This document shows positions 55,137 to 64,000 of a stretch of 64,000 bases of DNA, piece after piece. Each line of letters starts with the position of its first letter. Position 1 is the first letter of the stretch. Both the position numbers and the translations under genes were made by a program. The stretch comes from Coffea arabica. Its lineage: Eukaryota > Streptophyta > Magnoliopsida > Gentianales > Rubiaceae. Below the pieces are notes generated by a model. That model was not told the origin of the DNA, ran no database searches, and was given only the letters and a program-made list of their open reading frames with translations. The stretch is from NCBI RefSeq assembly GCF_036785885.1, contig NC_092317.1:9860501-9924500 (forward strand), given 5' to 3'.

Positions 55137-56961
55137 TGATAAGTGACTAATTTACGTAATAATTGTATGACATTTTATATTACTTTTAGTCACTTTGGTT
55201 ATATTATTGGAAGAATATGAATCATTTTGGCTATAATTGGTGAATAAATGTTTTTAAGTGATTAAATGAGGTTTTTATCACTTTTTACTTGGATTTTGTG
55301 TATTTTGACAGTTTTTGACATATTTTCGTATTTCGGCTATAACTTGAGTTACAATGATCGGATTGGGATGATTCTTGAACCCATTTGAAGATAAGAGATA
55401 GATCTACAACTTTGGTGAAGACATCTAAATCCAGTGTGAAGGTTTTCCAGGTCAAAATGCCGAATTACAATAGCAAATTTCTACTGGTCGAAGCTGGAAC
55501 AGGGCAATGAGCAGGTAAGGGTATTTCAGTCATATCTCAGCCTACACAGATCCAAATGAGGTGATTCTTGATGCATTAGAAAGATAACTCAAAAGGCTAC
55601 AACTTTCGTGTTTTAGACATGAGCTGGTTCAGCCTCTAACATCAAGAAAAGATTGGTTGAAGTTGGGCCAAAAACAGAGCAAGTGATCCACACTCGGATC
55701 CACTATTCATCCGAACCCTCGGTTGTTTCTGGGTTAGTCGATCCGAGCTCGGATCCATACGGATCCGAGGTACTGTAGCAGCTCGGATCACTGGTCAGAA
55801 AAGGCTGCTCTGTACGCGTAAAACTCAATTTCACCTCCACCAACTCACATTGGATGCTAGACATGTGAGAAACATTCCCAGCTGTAAAAGGGAGATGTAA
55901 TCCTCATTTCTTGACCACCTTTCATCATTAAATAGCCAAATTCATTGCAAAAAAGGAGATGGGGAGTTCATAGCAGAAAAATAGAGAGACATACGGGAGA
56001 AACTTGAAGTTGCAGAAATGTAGCTCTTTCATCTCCCTAGTGTTAGTTTAGCTTAGTATAGAGTAGTGTAGCTTTCCATTCTTGTTTATTATCTAGATTA
56101 GGATGAAGATGGAGGATGAAGAAGGCAAGGAAGAAAGCTCATGTGACAAGGGTTGTATTCCTTCCAAACTCTTTATCTTTTGTATTTGATTCCAAGTTTA
56201 GTTAATATACAAGTTCTGGATTTTGTGTTCATTATGTGTTTCTAAAGTTTATACCTTGGGTTTGGTTGAACTTTCTATGATTGTTAGTGCTTATTATTTG
56301 GCTATTTGACTGCTATGATTTGAGCAAGTTATTTAGCACTTTAGCTCTTGAAATCATGATTAATCTGGTACCATTAATTGTGATTATCTAAGGTGTTGTT
56401 TCTGCAATAAAAATTGAGATTTAACACTAGTTCAAGAAGTGCTAAACATAAGGAGTACACTCACGAAAGTAGAGGTGCACTTATGTGGTTTTTAGTGATT
56501 CATTTCATGTAATTTCATTGAAGAAATGAACTTGTAGCTAATTTCATAACCATGAAAATAGGTATGGATTAGTTATGAGTATAATTGATTCACTACGAAA
56601 GTAGGATTCAAATGCATAAGGAAATTACACCATAATTAGCCTAGATGTAGTATTCAATGATCCAAATATAGCACTTGCATGAGTAGTTAGGGATACCACA
56701 ACCTAAGGAACTTTCATTTGTTAATTTCTTGTATAAGTGCAGTAGGTTAAATTTCTTATCATTAATTGATAGTCTAAATAATAGAGAAGCTTTAGTAGTA
56801 CCGGTAATTGCAATCTTCCTTGTGGGATCGACCCTTAATACCCTATACTCGCTCACGATTCGTATACTTGCGATAAATCACGTGTGGGGTATTTAGGAGT
56901 TTATAAATGTAAAACTTGATTAGGATGAGCTTAATTGTATATGTATACTCCGCGCACGTCA
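55137..56961 (+). repeat. Left LTR of the gag-only element
   Basis: 1825 bp. Contains a cluster of palindromic CGGATCC words at about 55696-55800 that recurs in the element's interior. Confidence 0.95.
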
Positions 56962-56967
56962 AGTTTT

Positions 56968-56985
56968 TGGCGCCGTTGCCGGGGA
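56968..56985 (+). promoter_or_regulatory. Primer binding site of the gag-only element
   Basis: TGGCGCCGTTGCCGGGGA, identical to the Athila primer site at 28976-28993 and placed 6 nt after the LTR. Confidence 0.85.
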
Positions 56986-57150
56986 AGATTTGGCAATATC
57001 GGTGTGAAGAGTAACTTTATTAGTTTAGACATTTTATTAGTTATTGTGTGAATGTTATTTTCTGTCATTTTAGAATTTTTTATGTGTATGTGTTTTATCA
57101 CCTATTCTTCTTACTAATTTTGCTCTTAAGTTGTTTAAAAGCAATTTTAG

Positions 57151-58236
57151 GTGATGAGAAGGGTAGGACAATTTGGAGGACAATGCTTGAGAAGTGGAAG
57201 ATTGGTAATGGATGGTTACCAAGTGCAAAGCTCCTTTAATAGAGGTAACCAAGAATTTACTGAATGTATGTCTTTTGAAGATGGTTTAAGGTGCTTAAAG
57301 GCTAAATTTGATGTTATGATGTTACAAGTTCAAATGGACACCATGATGCATGAAATTGAGCAGAGGAGGAATGTTAATGTTTTTAATTCTTATCATGTGA
57401 TTTGTGACTTGTGTGGAGGTTATCATGCTACTAATACATGTATGCAAGCACAAAATATGGATTATTATGATGAATTAGAGCATTACAATCCTTGTTTTGA
57501 TCGATATAGTGCTAATTTGAGCAATTCTCCTGCTTATGGTTGGAATAATCAATGTACTTATAGTAATTCTTCATATTTTTATGATTACCAACCTGAATGT
57601 GTCCAATATGAATCAAAACCATCTTGGGAGTTGGCAATTGAAATGGTAGCTAATGATTCTAAGCCATCTTGGGAGTTAGCTTTAGAAAAATTAGCTAATG
57701 CAACTTCCAACCGTTTTGATAGGATTGAGGAAAGGTTAGATGAATTAGCTTCTCACTTTGGTAATATACATGAGCAATTGAATGTATTGTGTGAAGTTAT
57801 TTCTTCTAATAATTTGCAAAATGATCCTAGCATGAATCGTGGAAATGTTGTATGTGAAAATGGATTGCATTTGGATGAAAATGATGAATCTCAATTATAT
57901 TTCAATGAGCAAATATCCATTTCACATGATAATACCTTTGAAACTAACTTTGAGCCTCAAGAGGTGAGTTTTAATGACTCATTTTTCACCCCTCTTGAGG
58001 AGTGCATTGAAAGTATAGGTTCTAAGGGTATTGCTGCCCAAGATACTCTCATGACATTTCCTTTGGTAAATTCTCAAGTGGTGCATATTCAAGGTAATAT
58101 CTATGAAACACTTGGAATAGGTAAGTCACTTCCATTTCTCACATCATTAGTTCATGTGGCTTTTTCTATTAAGTCACCTTACAATGATCCACCAAGGCCT
58201 AAAATGGTGGATTATTCGTTAACTAAGCCTCCTTGA
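57151..58236 (+). CDS. Gag-like protein of the non-autonomous element
   Basis: 361 aa, uninterrupted. A knuckle-like CDLCGGYHATNTC (C-x2-C-x3-H-x4-C, about residues 89-101) is followed by Tyr/Asn/Pro-rich text (YNPCFDRYSANLSNSPAYGWNNQ) that parallels the segment after the knuckle of the Athila gag (YNPGWRDHPNFSYG). Then comes a repeated SKPSWELA unit and a predicted coiled coil (RFDRIEERLDELASHF), also mirroring Athila gag. The N-terminal gag core domain of Athila is absent. It probably acts as an RNA-binding or packaging helper; that role is inferred. The start could also be the second Met of MMRRVG. Confidence 0.75.
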   Translation: MMRRVGQFGGQCLRSGRLVMDGYQVQSSFNRGNQEFTECMSFEDGLRCLKAKFDVMMLQVQMDTMMHEIEQRRNVNVFNSYHVICDLCGGYHATNTCMQAQNMDYYDELEHYNPCFDRYSANLSNSPAYGWNNQCTYSNSSYFYDYQPECVQYESKPSWELAIEMVANDSKPSWELALEKLANATSNRFDRIEERLDELASHFGNIHEQLNVLCEVISSNNLQNDPSMNRGNVVCENGLHLDENDESQLYFNEQISISHDNTFETNFEPQEVSFNDSFFTPLEECIESIGSKGIAAQDTLMTFPLVNSQVVHIQGNIYETLGIGKSLPFLTSLVHVAFSIKSPYNDPPRPKMVDYSLTKPP

Positions 58237-58281
58237 AAAATGAGGTGATATAGTCAAGCTATTGACTTTAAAGAAGCGCTT

Positions 58282-58299
58282 ATTGGGAGGCAACCCAAT
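58282..58299 (+). other. Conserved RNA hairpin after the gag ORF
   Basis: ATTGGG-AGGCAA-CCCAAT, 45 nt after the stop and preceded by AAGAAGCGCTT. It is the counterpart of the Athila hairpin at 34599-34616, with the outermost pair changed but still paired. Confidence 0.7.
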
Positions 58300-58619
58300 G
58301 CTTGTTTAAGTTGGTGTTACTTTGGAGTGATTTTATGTTTAAAGTATAAGTTTGAGTTATTTTGTTATTTTTCATTTGTAGGTTTTGGAACAAGATGCAA
58401 AAGTGACCAAATGAGGTGAAAAAGGCGAAGTTTGATCAAAGATCTCAATACCTCAAATTCAGTAATTATGGTTTTTGATGCATTAAAGAGGTTTAGAATG
58501 CATGTTTAGATCATTTTACATGTGCGTGAATGATTTATTTTGACATAGAAATGATCTAGGGTGTATTTTGAAGAATTGAGGTCAAACTGAAAATTGCAAA
58601 AATTCTGCAATAAGTGCAG

Positions 58620-58860
58620 ATTCAATGGATCCAAGGCCTCGGATCCATATGGATCCAAGGCCTCGGATCCACTTCTGCAATCAGAGAAAAACTTCGAGCT
58701 TCTTGATCCGAGCTCGGATCCATATGGATCCGAGGCCTCGGATCCACTTCTGCAATCAGAAAAAATTTGAGCTTCTTGATCCGAGCTCACTTATCATGAT
58801 CCGACCTCGGATCCTTTCAAAAACGACCTCGGATCCTTTCCAAACGAAGCCTCGGACCAC
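58620..58860 (+). repeat. GGATCCGAGGC tandem/palindromic block
   Basis: Repeated units of GGATCCRAGGCCTCGGATCC type, separated by CTTCTGCAATCAGA and GAGCTTCTTGATCCGAGC, occur about two and a half times. Similar words lie in both LTRs near 55696-55800 and 60800-60905. Confidence 0.75.
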
Positions 58861-59085
58861 TTTTCTTCATTCTTCCCTCTTTTTCCTCCTTCAACTCCAC
58901 TTTTCTTCTTGTTGGTTGCAAGCTTTTATTCTTAAGAATTGTATTTTTATTTTTTTTTCAAGGTGCATTAATTGAAGTCTCCATTCTTTCAAGTAAAGTT
59001 GGAAATTCATCACTTGGACATGGATTCGGATTGCGCAAGTCATAAGGGGAGTATTTTCTTTTACTCTTTCTTTATTTTCCTTTTC

Positions 59086-59123
59086 TCACATTGAGGACAA
59101 TGTGAAGTTTAAGTGTGGGGGAG
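59086..59123 (+). other. Internal hairpin plus polypurine module (gag-only element)
   Basis: TCACATTG-AGGA-CAATGTGA (59086-59105) is followed directly by AGTTTAAGTGTGGGGGAGG. Same architecture as the module at 37459-37494 with a different but complementary stem. Confidence 0.75.
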
Positions 59124-60207
59124 GAAATATGTGAACTTGCATTCTAATGCTATGTGATGATATTTTGTGGATTTAAATGCTTAGAAATATTGGAATTGTG
59201 TTTGAATTATTTACCATTTGGATAATTTGCCTGAAATTGGGTTTGTTAGCAGGGAGTTTTCTTCCATTTATATGGGGAAACTCCGTCAAAATTTGTCTAA
59301 CATCTTGTCCAATATGTCACTATGGCCCAAAAGTTCTTCAAATTTTTGCATTTTCATTCAAAAAGGGCTAATTTGTTCCAACTTTAAATGTTTTTATTCT
59401 TCCAATTGTTGAAACTTTATGTGTATTTTGGAAGGTTTAGTCCTCATTTAACTTGGAAATAGTTATTATGCAATTAGAATTTTTACATTTTAGAAAGTAT
59501 ATTTGGTAAAGTGAGGAAAATTATGCCTATAATTTTACATGTTTAATGAGATTTCTTCTCTTTACTTAATTTTGCAAGTAAGTGATTGACATAGTTGATA
59601 AAAGGTTATACTCCTCCTTTGATTAGTCTTATATATTTTCTAAGAGGGAATATCTATTTATTGTCCTTTAGTAAAAAAAAAAAAAAAAAAAAAAAAAGAG
59701 AAGAAAAGAAAGAAAAAATTATTCTACTCCAATGATTTTTGTACCGAGTAACCGGGGGTTGGCATCTACAAATGTCGATTTTCGCGTAAAAAGCTACTTG
59801 AATTAAGAGTATGCATTGCAACTTGAATAAGTGAAATGTTGAGTAACCGGGAATCTTCACCTAAAAGTGTCGATTTTCGCGTAAAAAGGCATTCTCACTA
59901 ATTAAGTAAAATTAGTATGAATAAATCCCTCTTAGATGTAAAATTTTGAGAAAAGGATGATTATAGGAGGAGGAAGGCTATAAATCGACTATGTGGGTTG
60001 CTTATTTGTGAAATTAGGTTAGGTTAAGAGATTAAGTTTAACTTGTTGAATTTAGGGTATAATTATCTTTCCTTTACTTGATATTATGAGTATTTAGTGT
60101 AAATTGAATAATTATATAATAATTATTTTCCAAGTCTTGAGGAATTAAATTGGACAAAGTGCATATATTGTTTCACCTCTTGAATCATTGCATTTGATTA
60201 TGTGTGA
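59124..60207 (+). other. 3' non-coding region of the gag-only element
   Basis: AT-rich. A poly-A tract lies near 59672. Two copies of a block GAGTAACCGGG..GTCGATTTTCGCGTAAAAA occur at about 59745-59793 and 59834-59887. No ORF. Confidence 0.6.
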
Positions 60208-60247
60208 ATTGCTTGAGGACAAGCAATGATTTAAGTGTGGGGGAGTT
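60208..60247 (+). promoter_or_regulatory. 3' hairpin and polypurine tract (gag-only element)
   Basis: ATTGCTTG-AGGA-CAAGCAAT (60208-60227), then TTTAAGTGTGGGGGAG leading to the right LTR at 60248. Parallel to the Athila module at 38675-38716. Confidence 0.8.
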
Positions 60248-62072
60248 TGATAAGTGACTAATTTACGTAATAATTGTATGACATTTTATATTACTTTTAG
60301 TCACTTTGGTTATATTATTGGAAGAATATGAATCATTTTGGCTATAATTGGTGAATAAATGTTTTTAAGTGATTAAATGAGGTTTTTATCACTTTTTACT
60401 TGGATTTTGTGTATTTTGACAGTTTTTGACACATTTTCGTATTTCGGCTATAACTTGAGTTACAATGATCGGATTGGGATGATTCTTGAACCCATTTGAA
60501 GATAAGAGATAGATCTACAACTTTGGTGAAGACATCTAAATCCAGTTTGAAGGTTTTCCAGGTCAAAATGCCGAATTACAATAGCAAATTTCTACTGGTC
60601 GAAGCTGGAACAGGGCAATGAGCAGGTAAGGGTATTTCAGTCATATCTCAGCCTACACAGATCCAAATGAGGTGATTCTTGATGCATTAGAAAGATAACT
60701 CAAAAGGCTACAACTTTCGTGTTTTAGACATGAGCTGGTTCAGCCTCTAACATCAAGAAAAGATTGGTTGAAGTTGGGCCAAAAACAGAGCAAGTGATCC
60801 ACACTCGGATCCACTATTCATCCGAACCCTCGGTTGTTTCTGGGTTAGTGGATCCGAGCTCGGATCCATACGGATCCGAGGTACTGTAGCAGCTCGGATC
60901 ACTGGTCAGAAAAGGCTGCTCTGTACGCGTAAAACTCAATTTCACCTCCACCAACTCACATTGGATGCTAGACATGTGAGAAACATTCCCAGCTGTAAAA
61001 GGGAGATGTAATCCTCATTTCTTGACCACCTTTCATCATTAAATAGCCAAATTCATTGCAAAAAAGGAGATGGGGAGTTCATAGCAGAAAAATAGAGAGA
61101 CATACGGGAGAAGCTTGAAGTTGCAGAAATGTAGCTCTTTCATCTCCCTAGTGTTAGTTTAGCTTAGTATAGAGTAGTGTAGCTTTCCATTCTTGTTTAT
61201 TATCTAGATTAGGATGAAGATGGAGGATGAAGAAGGCAAGGAAGAAAGCTCATGTGACAAGGGTTGTATTCCTTCCAAACTCTTTATCTTTTGTATTTGA
61301 TTCCAAGTTTAGTTAATATACAAGTTCTAGATTTTGTGTTCATTATGTGTTTCTAAAGTTTATACCTTGGGTTTGGTTGAACTTTCTATGATTGTTAGTG
61401 CTTATTATTTGGCTATTTGACTGCTATGATTTGAGCAAGTTATTTAGCACTTTAGCTCTTGAAATCATGATTAATCTGGTACCATTAATTGTGATTATCT
61501 AAGGTGTTGTTTCTGCAATGAAAATTGAGATTTAACACTAGTTCAAGAAGTGCTAAACATAAGGAGTACACTCACGAAAGTAGAGGTGCACTTATGTGAT
61601 TTTTAGTGATTCATTTCATGTAATTTCATTGAAGAAATGAACTTGTAGCTAATTTCATAACCATGAAAATAGGTATGGATTAGTTATGAGTATAATTGAT
61701 TCACTACGAAAGTAGGATTCAAATGCATAAGGAAATTACACCATAATTAGCCTAGATGTAGTATTCAATGATCCAAATATAGCACTTGCATGAGTAGTTA
61801 GGGATACCACAACCTAAGGAACTTTCATTTGTTAATTTCTTGTATAAGTGCAGTAGGTTAAATTTCTTATCATTAATTGATAGTCTAAATAATAGAGAAG
61901 CTTTAGTAGTACCGGTAATTGCAATCTTCCTTGTGGGATCGACCCTTAATACCCTATACTCGCTCACGATTCGTATACTTGCGATAAATCGCGTGTGGGG
62001 TATTTAGAAGTTTATAAATGTAAAACTTGATTAGGATGAGCTTAATTGTATATGTATACTCCGCGCACGTCA
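60248..62072 (+). repeat. Right LTR of the gag-only element
   Basis: 1825 bp, about 9 substitutions from the left LTR by hand count and no indels noticed. Followed by TSD CTAAC and MULE sequence. Confidence 0.95.
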
Positions 62073-62077
62073 CTAAC

Positions 62078-62305
62078 TATTCTAACTGTTGACCAGTCAT
62101 TAGTTTAATAACATTTGTTGCATGGCTTCAGAGAGAAGGGCCAAATGCAGGGGTTGGAACTATTGTTGCTAACACCAATAAGAGAGCCTGACCTTCCATT
62201 GTTGTTGGCTCAGAACAAACTCCAGCAGTCACTGCATCTTCAATATCCACTTCTGCTGGTATGGTATCTCACATTGACAATAGCAGCATCAGTATGAGGT
62301 TCTAA
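62078..62305 (+). pseudogene. MULE transposase, last C-terminal piece
   Basis: Sequence homologous in style to a MURA tail (QREGPNAGVGTIVANTNKRA, then stop; further VTASSISTSAGM..SSISMRF ending near 62303). It continues the piece at 54967-55101 across the retrotransposon. The reading frame has an internal TGA. Confidence 0.45.
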
Positions 62306-62983
62306 TTAGTACTAGTATTATGAGTTTTGCTTTGGGAGACTAATCTGGTATTTTTGTATACGTAGCATTCCTCATCATCTAGAATGATGTTTTTAGATGA
62401 TGTTTTCTGAGATTCTTGTTGATTGCTACATACTTTTGTTTAGTTGTAAATATGGATGCAAGTGGTTAATTGCATTCCCAGTCCCAGTGAACGACTTCAA
62501 AGACATATGTTTTGGTACTTATGTTTGGGAATTGCAATTTACTCTTGCCAAGTATGCTCTGCTGCTACCCATAGATCTTGCAAATATGACTTATTACCTT
62601 TATGTATGGAATTTGCAAGCCTTCAAAGATGTCATGCTGTTGTTTTTTTTTTTTAACTCTATGACTCTGATTCCTCAGGATTACGTGTGAAACTAGTACT
62701 GTTGTTTTCCAATGAACTTAGCAGGAGAGACACATTGTACCTAAGGAACTGCACCTGATAGCTTAATGCATTTTTTGTCAAGTATGACTTTTGGTATAAC
62801 ACTGATAGGCAACAAATATGGGGGGCATACGTATGAAGTAAAACATAGCTTCAACTCTTTTTCATATAGCTTAACATCATGTCCAAGTTACACATGCCTT
62901 TTGGTTCTTTCATGTATGACCAGTAAGGCTCCAAATAGCTTGGAACACATCTACTATTACTGGAACAAGAAACTGTGATTGCT
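62306..62983. other. MULE 3' region between transposase and GRF gene
   Basis: No plus-strand gene. On the minus strand 62860-63069 encodes a strongly hydrophobic segment (ACITFLFIINLVLLAIFLFI) that may be the missing C-terminal membrane anchor of the GRF-finger protein, in another frame. Confidence 0.4.
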
Positions 62984-63364
62984 TTAACAATTTGAATGAA
63001 AAGAAAAATTGCTAAGAGTACAAGATTGATGATGAACAAGAAAGTGATACATGCATTCTGTTGAGGCACAAAAGTTACATTCCTGATTTGCTTTCCTCAA
63101 TGGAAGCACTGCAGAATCAGCATCATTTCTTGTACGCTGCACTTCTTCACCTTCATTTCTTTGCCTCTGCAACTCTTCGCCTTCATTTCCTTCATACCAC
63201 TGGAAGTAGTTGCACTTTGAACAACTAAAATATAGCTTATCCGGATTTCTTTCACTCTCTGAGATTCGTAATGTGGCCTTGCGGTTGCATTTACAATACC
63301 GGTTCTTCATGCTTAATGATAAAGGTGAATTGTATGACTGACCTTGGAAGGATGAACTAGCCAT
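62984..63364 (-). CDS. GRF-type zinc-finger protein carried by the MULE
   Basis: 126 aa, convergent with the transposase and about 330 bp inside the right end. Residues 24-56 form a GRF zinc finger: C24-x-C26, an aromatic Y45-F46, C48, C51 and W56 (words CKCNRKATLRI, LYFSCSKC, YFQWYE). This resembles small plant GRF-domain proteins of the At4g04775 type. A Glu/Arg-rich repeat (EGEELQRQRN, EGEEVQRTRN) follows. The expected coiled coil and C-terminal membrane helix of that family lie just downstream in another frame, so the last about 30 residues may be out of frame or spliced differently. GRF fingers bind nucleic acid in other proteins; the role here is unknown, possibly an accessory MULE gene like mudrB of MuDR by position. 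Confidence 0.75.
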   Translation of the reverse strand: MASSSFQGQSYNSPLSLSMKNRYCKCNRKATLRISESERNPDKLYFSCSKCNYFQWYEGNEGEELQRQRNEGEEVQRTRNDADSAVLPLRKANQECNFCASTECMYHFLVHHQSCTLSNFSFHSNC

Positions 63365-63692
63365 TTCTTTGCTTACTTTCCTTTTTAAGTTTTGCAGCTA
63401 TTTCATGCGGTTCCCTTACCTTTTAATACCACTGGAAGTAGCCGTTGCTTTTCCTTCACCTTCATGCGGTTCACTCAAAATAGCTGTTGCATGTCCAACG
63501 GCCATGTAACAGTGCTCATACCAGAAAATTTATCTCCAATTCATATTTTCCACCTACTGCAACTTTGATATGTCACAGGATTCAGTCAAACTAAGGGTAT
63601 GAAGGGAATTAAAATACTCTCCCTCTTCCAAAACCAATATTCTAATGTTACTTTTGCTCAGAGGGGCTGACATTGTTAAGAAAATGTCAATT

Positions 63693-63779
63693 CAAAGGGT
63701 GGTAAGAGAGATTTCTAAAATGTAAAGGGAGCTAAGTGATATTTGAAGAAACCTCAGGGGAGGTTTCTGATATTATCCC
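63693..63779 (-). repeat. MULE right terminal inverted repeat
   Basis: Reverse complement of 47441-47527 with few differences, followed by TSD TATAAATTA at 63780-63788. Confidence 0.92.
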
Positions 63780-63788
63780 TATAAATTA

Positions 63789-64000
63789 ACTTGATTTCTG
63801 GTTTCGGGAAGTTGTTCGTTTTTTCCCTATTTCAACAGAAAGCCTTGCGGCTTGTTTTGTTAGTTTATTCATTCAAGAGTTTTGATTAACATAATATTTA
63901 GTAGGGCCTGCATGATATGTAACTTATTAATATGTTAAGGAAATTAGGGTTTCTCTAATTTGTGTGAACCCTAATAAAGTTAAACAACACATTTAAGCCT
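63789..64000. other. Flank right of the MULE
   Basis: Continuation of the unassigned sequence left of 47432; no gene seen before the window ends. Confidence 0.4.

Larger units (their letters stand above)
55137..62072 (+). mobile_element. Gag-only, non-autonomous gypsy element (Athila-like), very young
   Basis: 6936 bp; LTRs 55137-56961 and 60248-62072, each 1825 bp, beginning TGATAAGTGACTAATTT and ending CCGCGCACGTCA. TSD CTAAC at 55132-55136 and 62073-62077. Primer site TGGCGCCGTTGCCGGGGA at 56968-56985, polypurine tract TTTAAGTGTGGGGGAG at 60230-60245. The interior is 3286 bp with a single 361-aa ORF and no protease, RT, RNase H or integrase. I count about 9 LTR differences (0.5%). It must be moved in trans; the shared signals with the Athila element point to that lineage as donor. 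Confidence 0.95.
47432..63788 (+). mobile_element. Mutator-like element (MULE) with nested insertions
   Basis: Terminal inverted repeats of about 85 bp start GGGATAATATCAGAAACC at 47441 and end with the inverse at 63779; the two differ at only a few positions. The exact 9-bp TSD TATAAATTA is at 47432-47440 and 63780-63788. It holds a MURA-type transposase gene on the plus strand (now broken) and a GRF-zinc-finger gene on the minus strand. Two later insertions (49322-53103 and 55137-62072) account for 10.7 kb; without them the element is about 5.6 kb. Its own transposase has several stops and frameshifts. Confidence 0.95.

Noticed and set aside
56641..56856. 71-aa ORF repeated at 61752-61967
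   Set aside because: Identical because it lies in the two LTRs; antisense to the LTR and no domain.

Overview
The window is nuclear DNA of a flowering plant, most likely a eudicot. Support comes from two-exon CYP71-type cytochrome P450 genes with the intron at the conserved I-helix position, tRNA-derived SINEs, Athila and Tekay-type Ty3/gypsy elements, Mutator-like (MULE) and hAT-type DNA transposons, and a Pol III gene with the plant USE/TATA promoter. I cannot name the species. No prokaryotic gene organisation is present.

Host genes. A tandem cluster of CYP71A-like P450 loci lies entirely on the minus strand: an apparently intact gene (4204-5917), a short relic (8702-8808), a second intact gene with a 2.3 kb intron (10066-13871), a 5'-truncated pseudogene (15790-16246), a locus that is intact except for a 12.7 kb retrotransposon in exon 2 (27015-42749), and another 5'-truncated pseudogene (44435-45057). 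Between the first two loci, at 7412-7682 on the minus strand, is a structured RNA that I identify as the RNase MRP RNA gene. It has a USE box, a TATA-like box at Pol III spacing, an interleaved P1/P2/P4 core and a T5 terminator.

Mobile DNA makes up about two thirds of the window. From left to right: the right end of a hAT-like element (1-3053); SINEs with target-site duplications (6061-6310, 14571-14764); small inverted-repeat elements of at least three families; a Tekay-type gypsy element with about 3 kb LTRs and an almost emptied interior (17552-26435); a complete Athila-type gypsy element (27506-40181, TSD TTGAG) inside the P450 exon; a reverse-oriented solo LTR (45674-46999); and a 16.3 kb MULE (47441-63779, 9-bp TSD TATAAATTA). 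The MULE transposase gene is itself broken by a 3.8 kb solo LTR (49322-53103, TSD CAGTT) and by a very young gag-only gypsy element (55137-62072, TSD CTAAC). With both insertions removed the MULE would be about 5.6 kb. It also carries an oppositely oriented GRF-zinc-finger gene near its right end.

How the parts relate. The Athila element and the gag-only element share the same tRNA-Asp-type primer site, a hairpin about 45 nt after their first coding block with a compensatory base-pair change, and a duplicated module of hairpin plus polypurine tract, one copy internal and one at the 3' LTR. This suggests the small element is a parasite of Athila-type machinery and that these RNA structures are under selection. 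Hand-counted LTR differences (about 17 in 1465 bp for Athila, about 9 in 1825 bp for the gag-only element) suggest recent insertions, so the interrupted P450 was probably lost recently.
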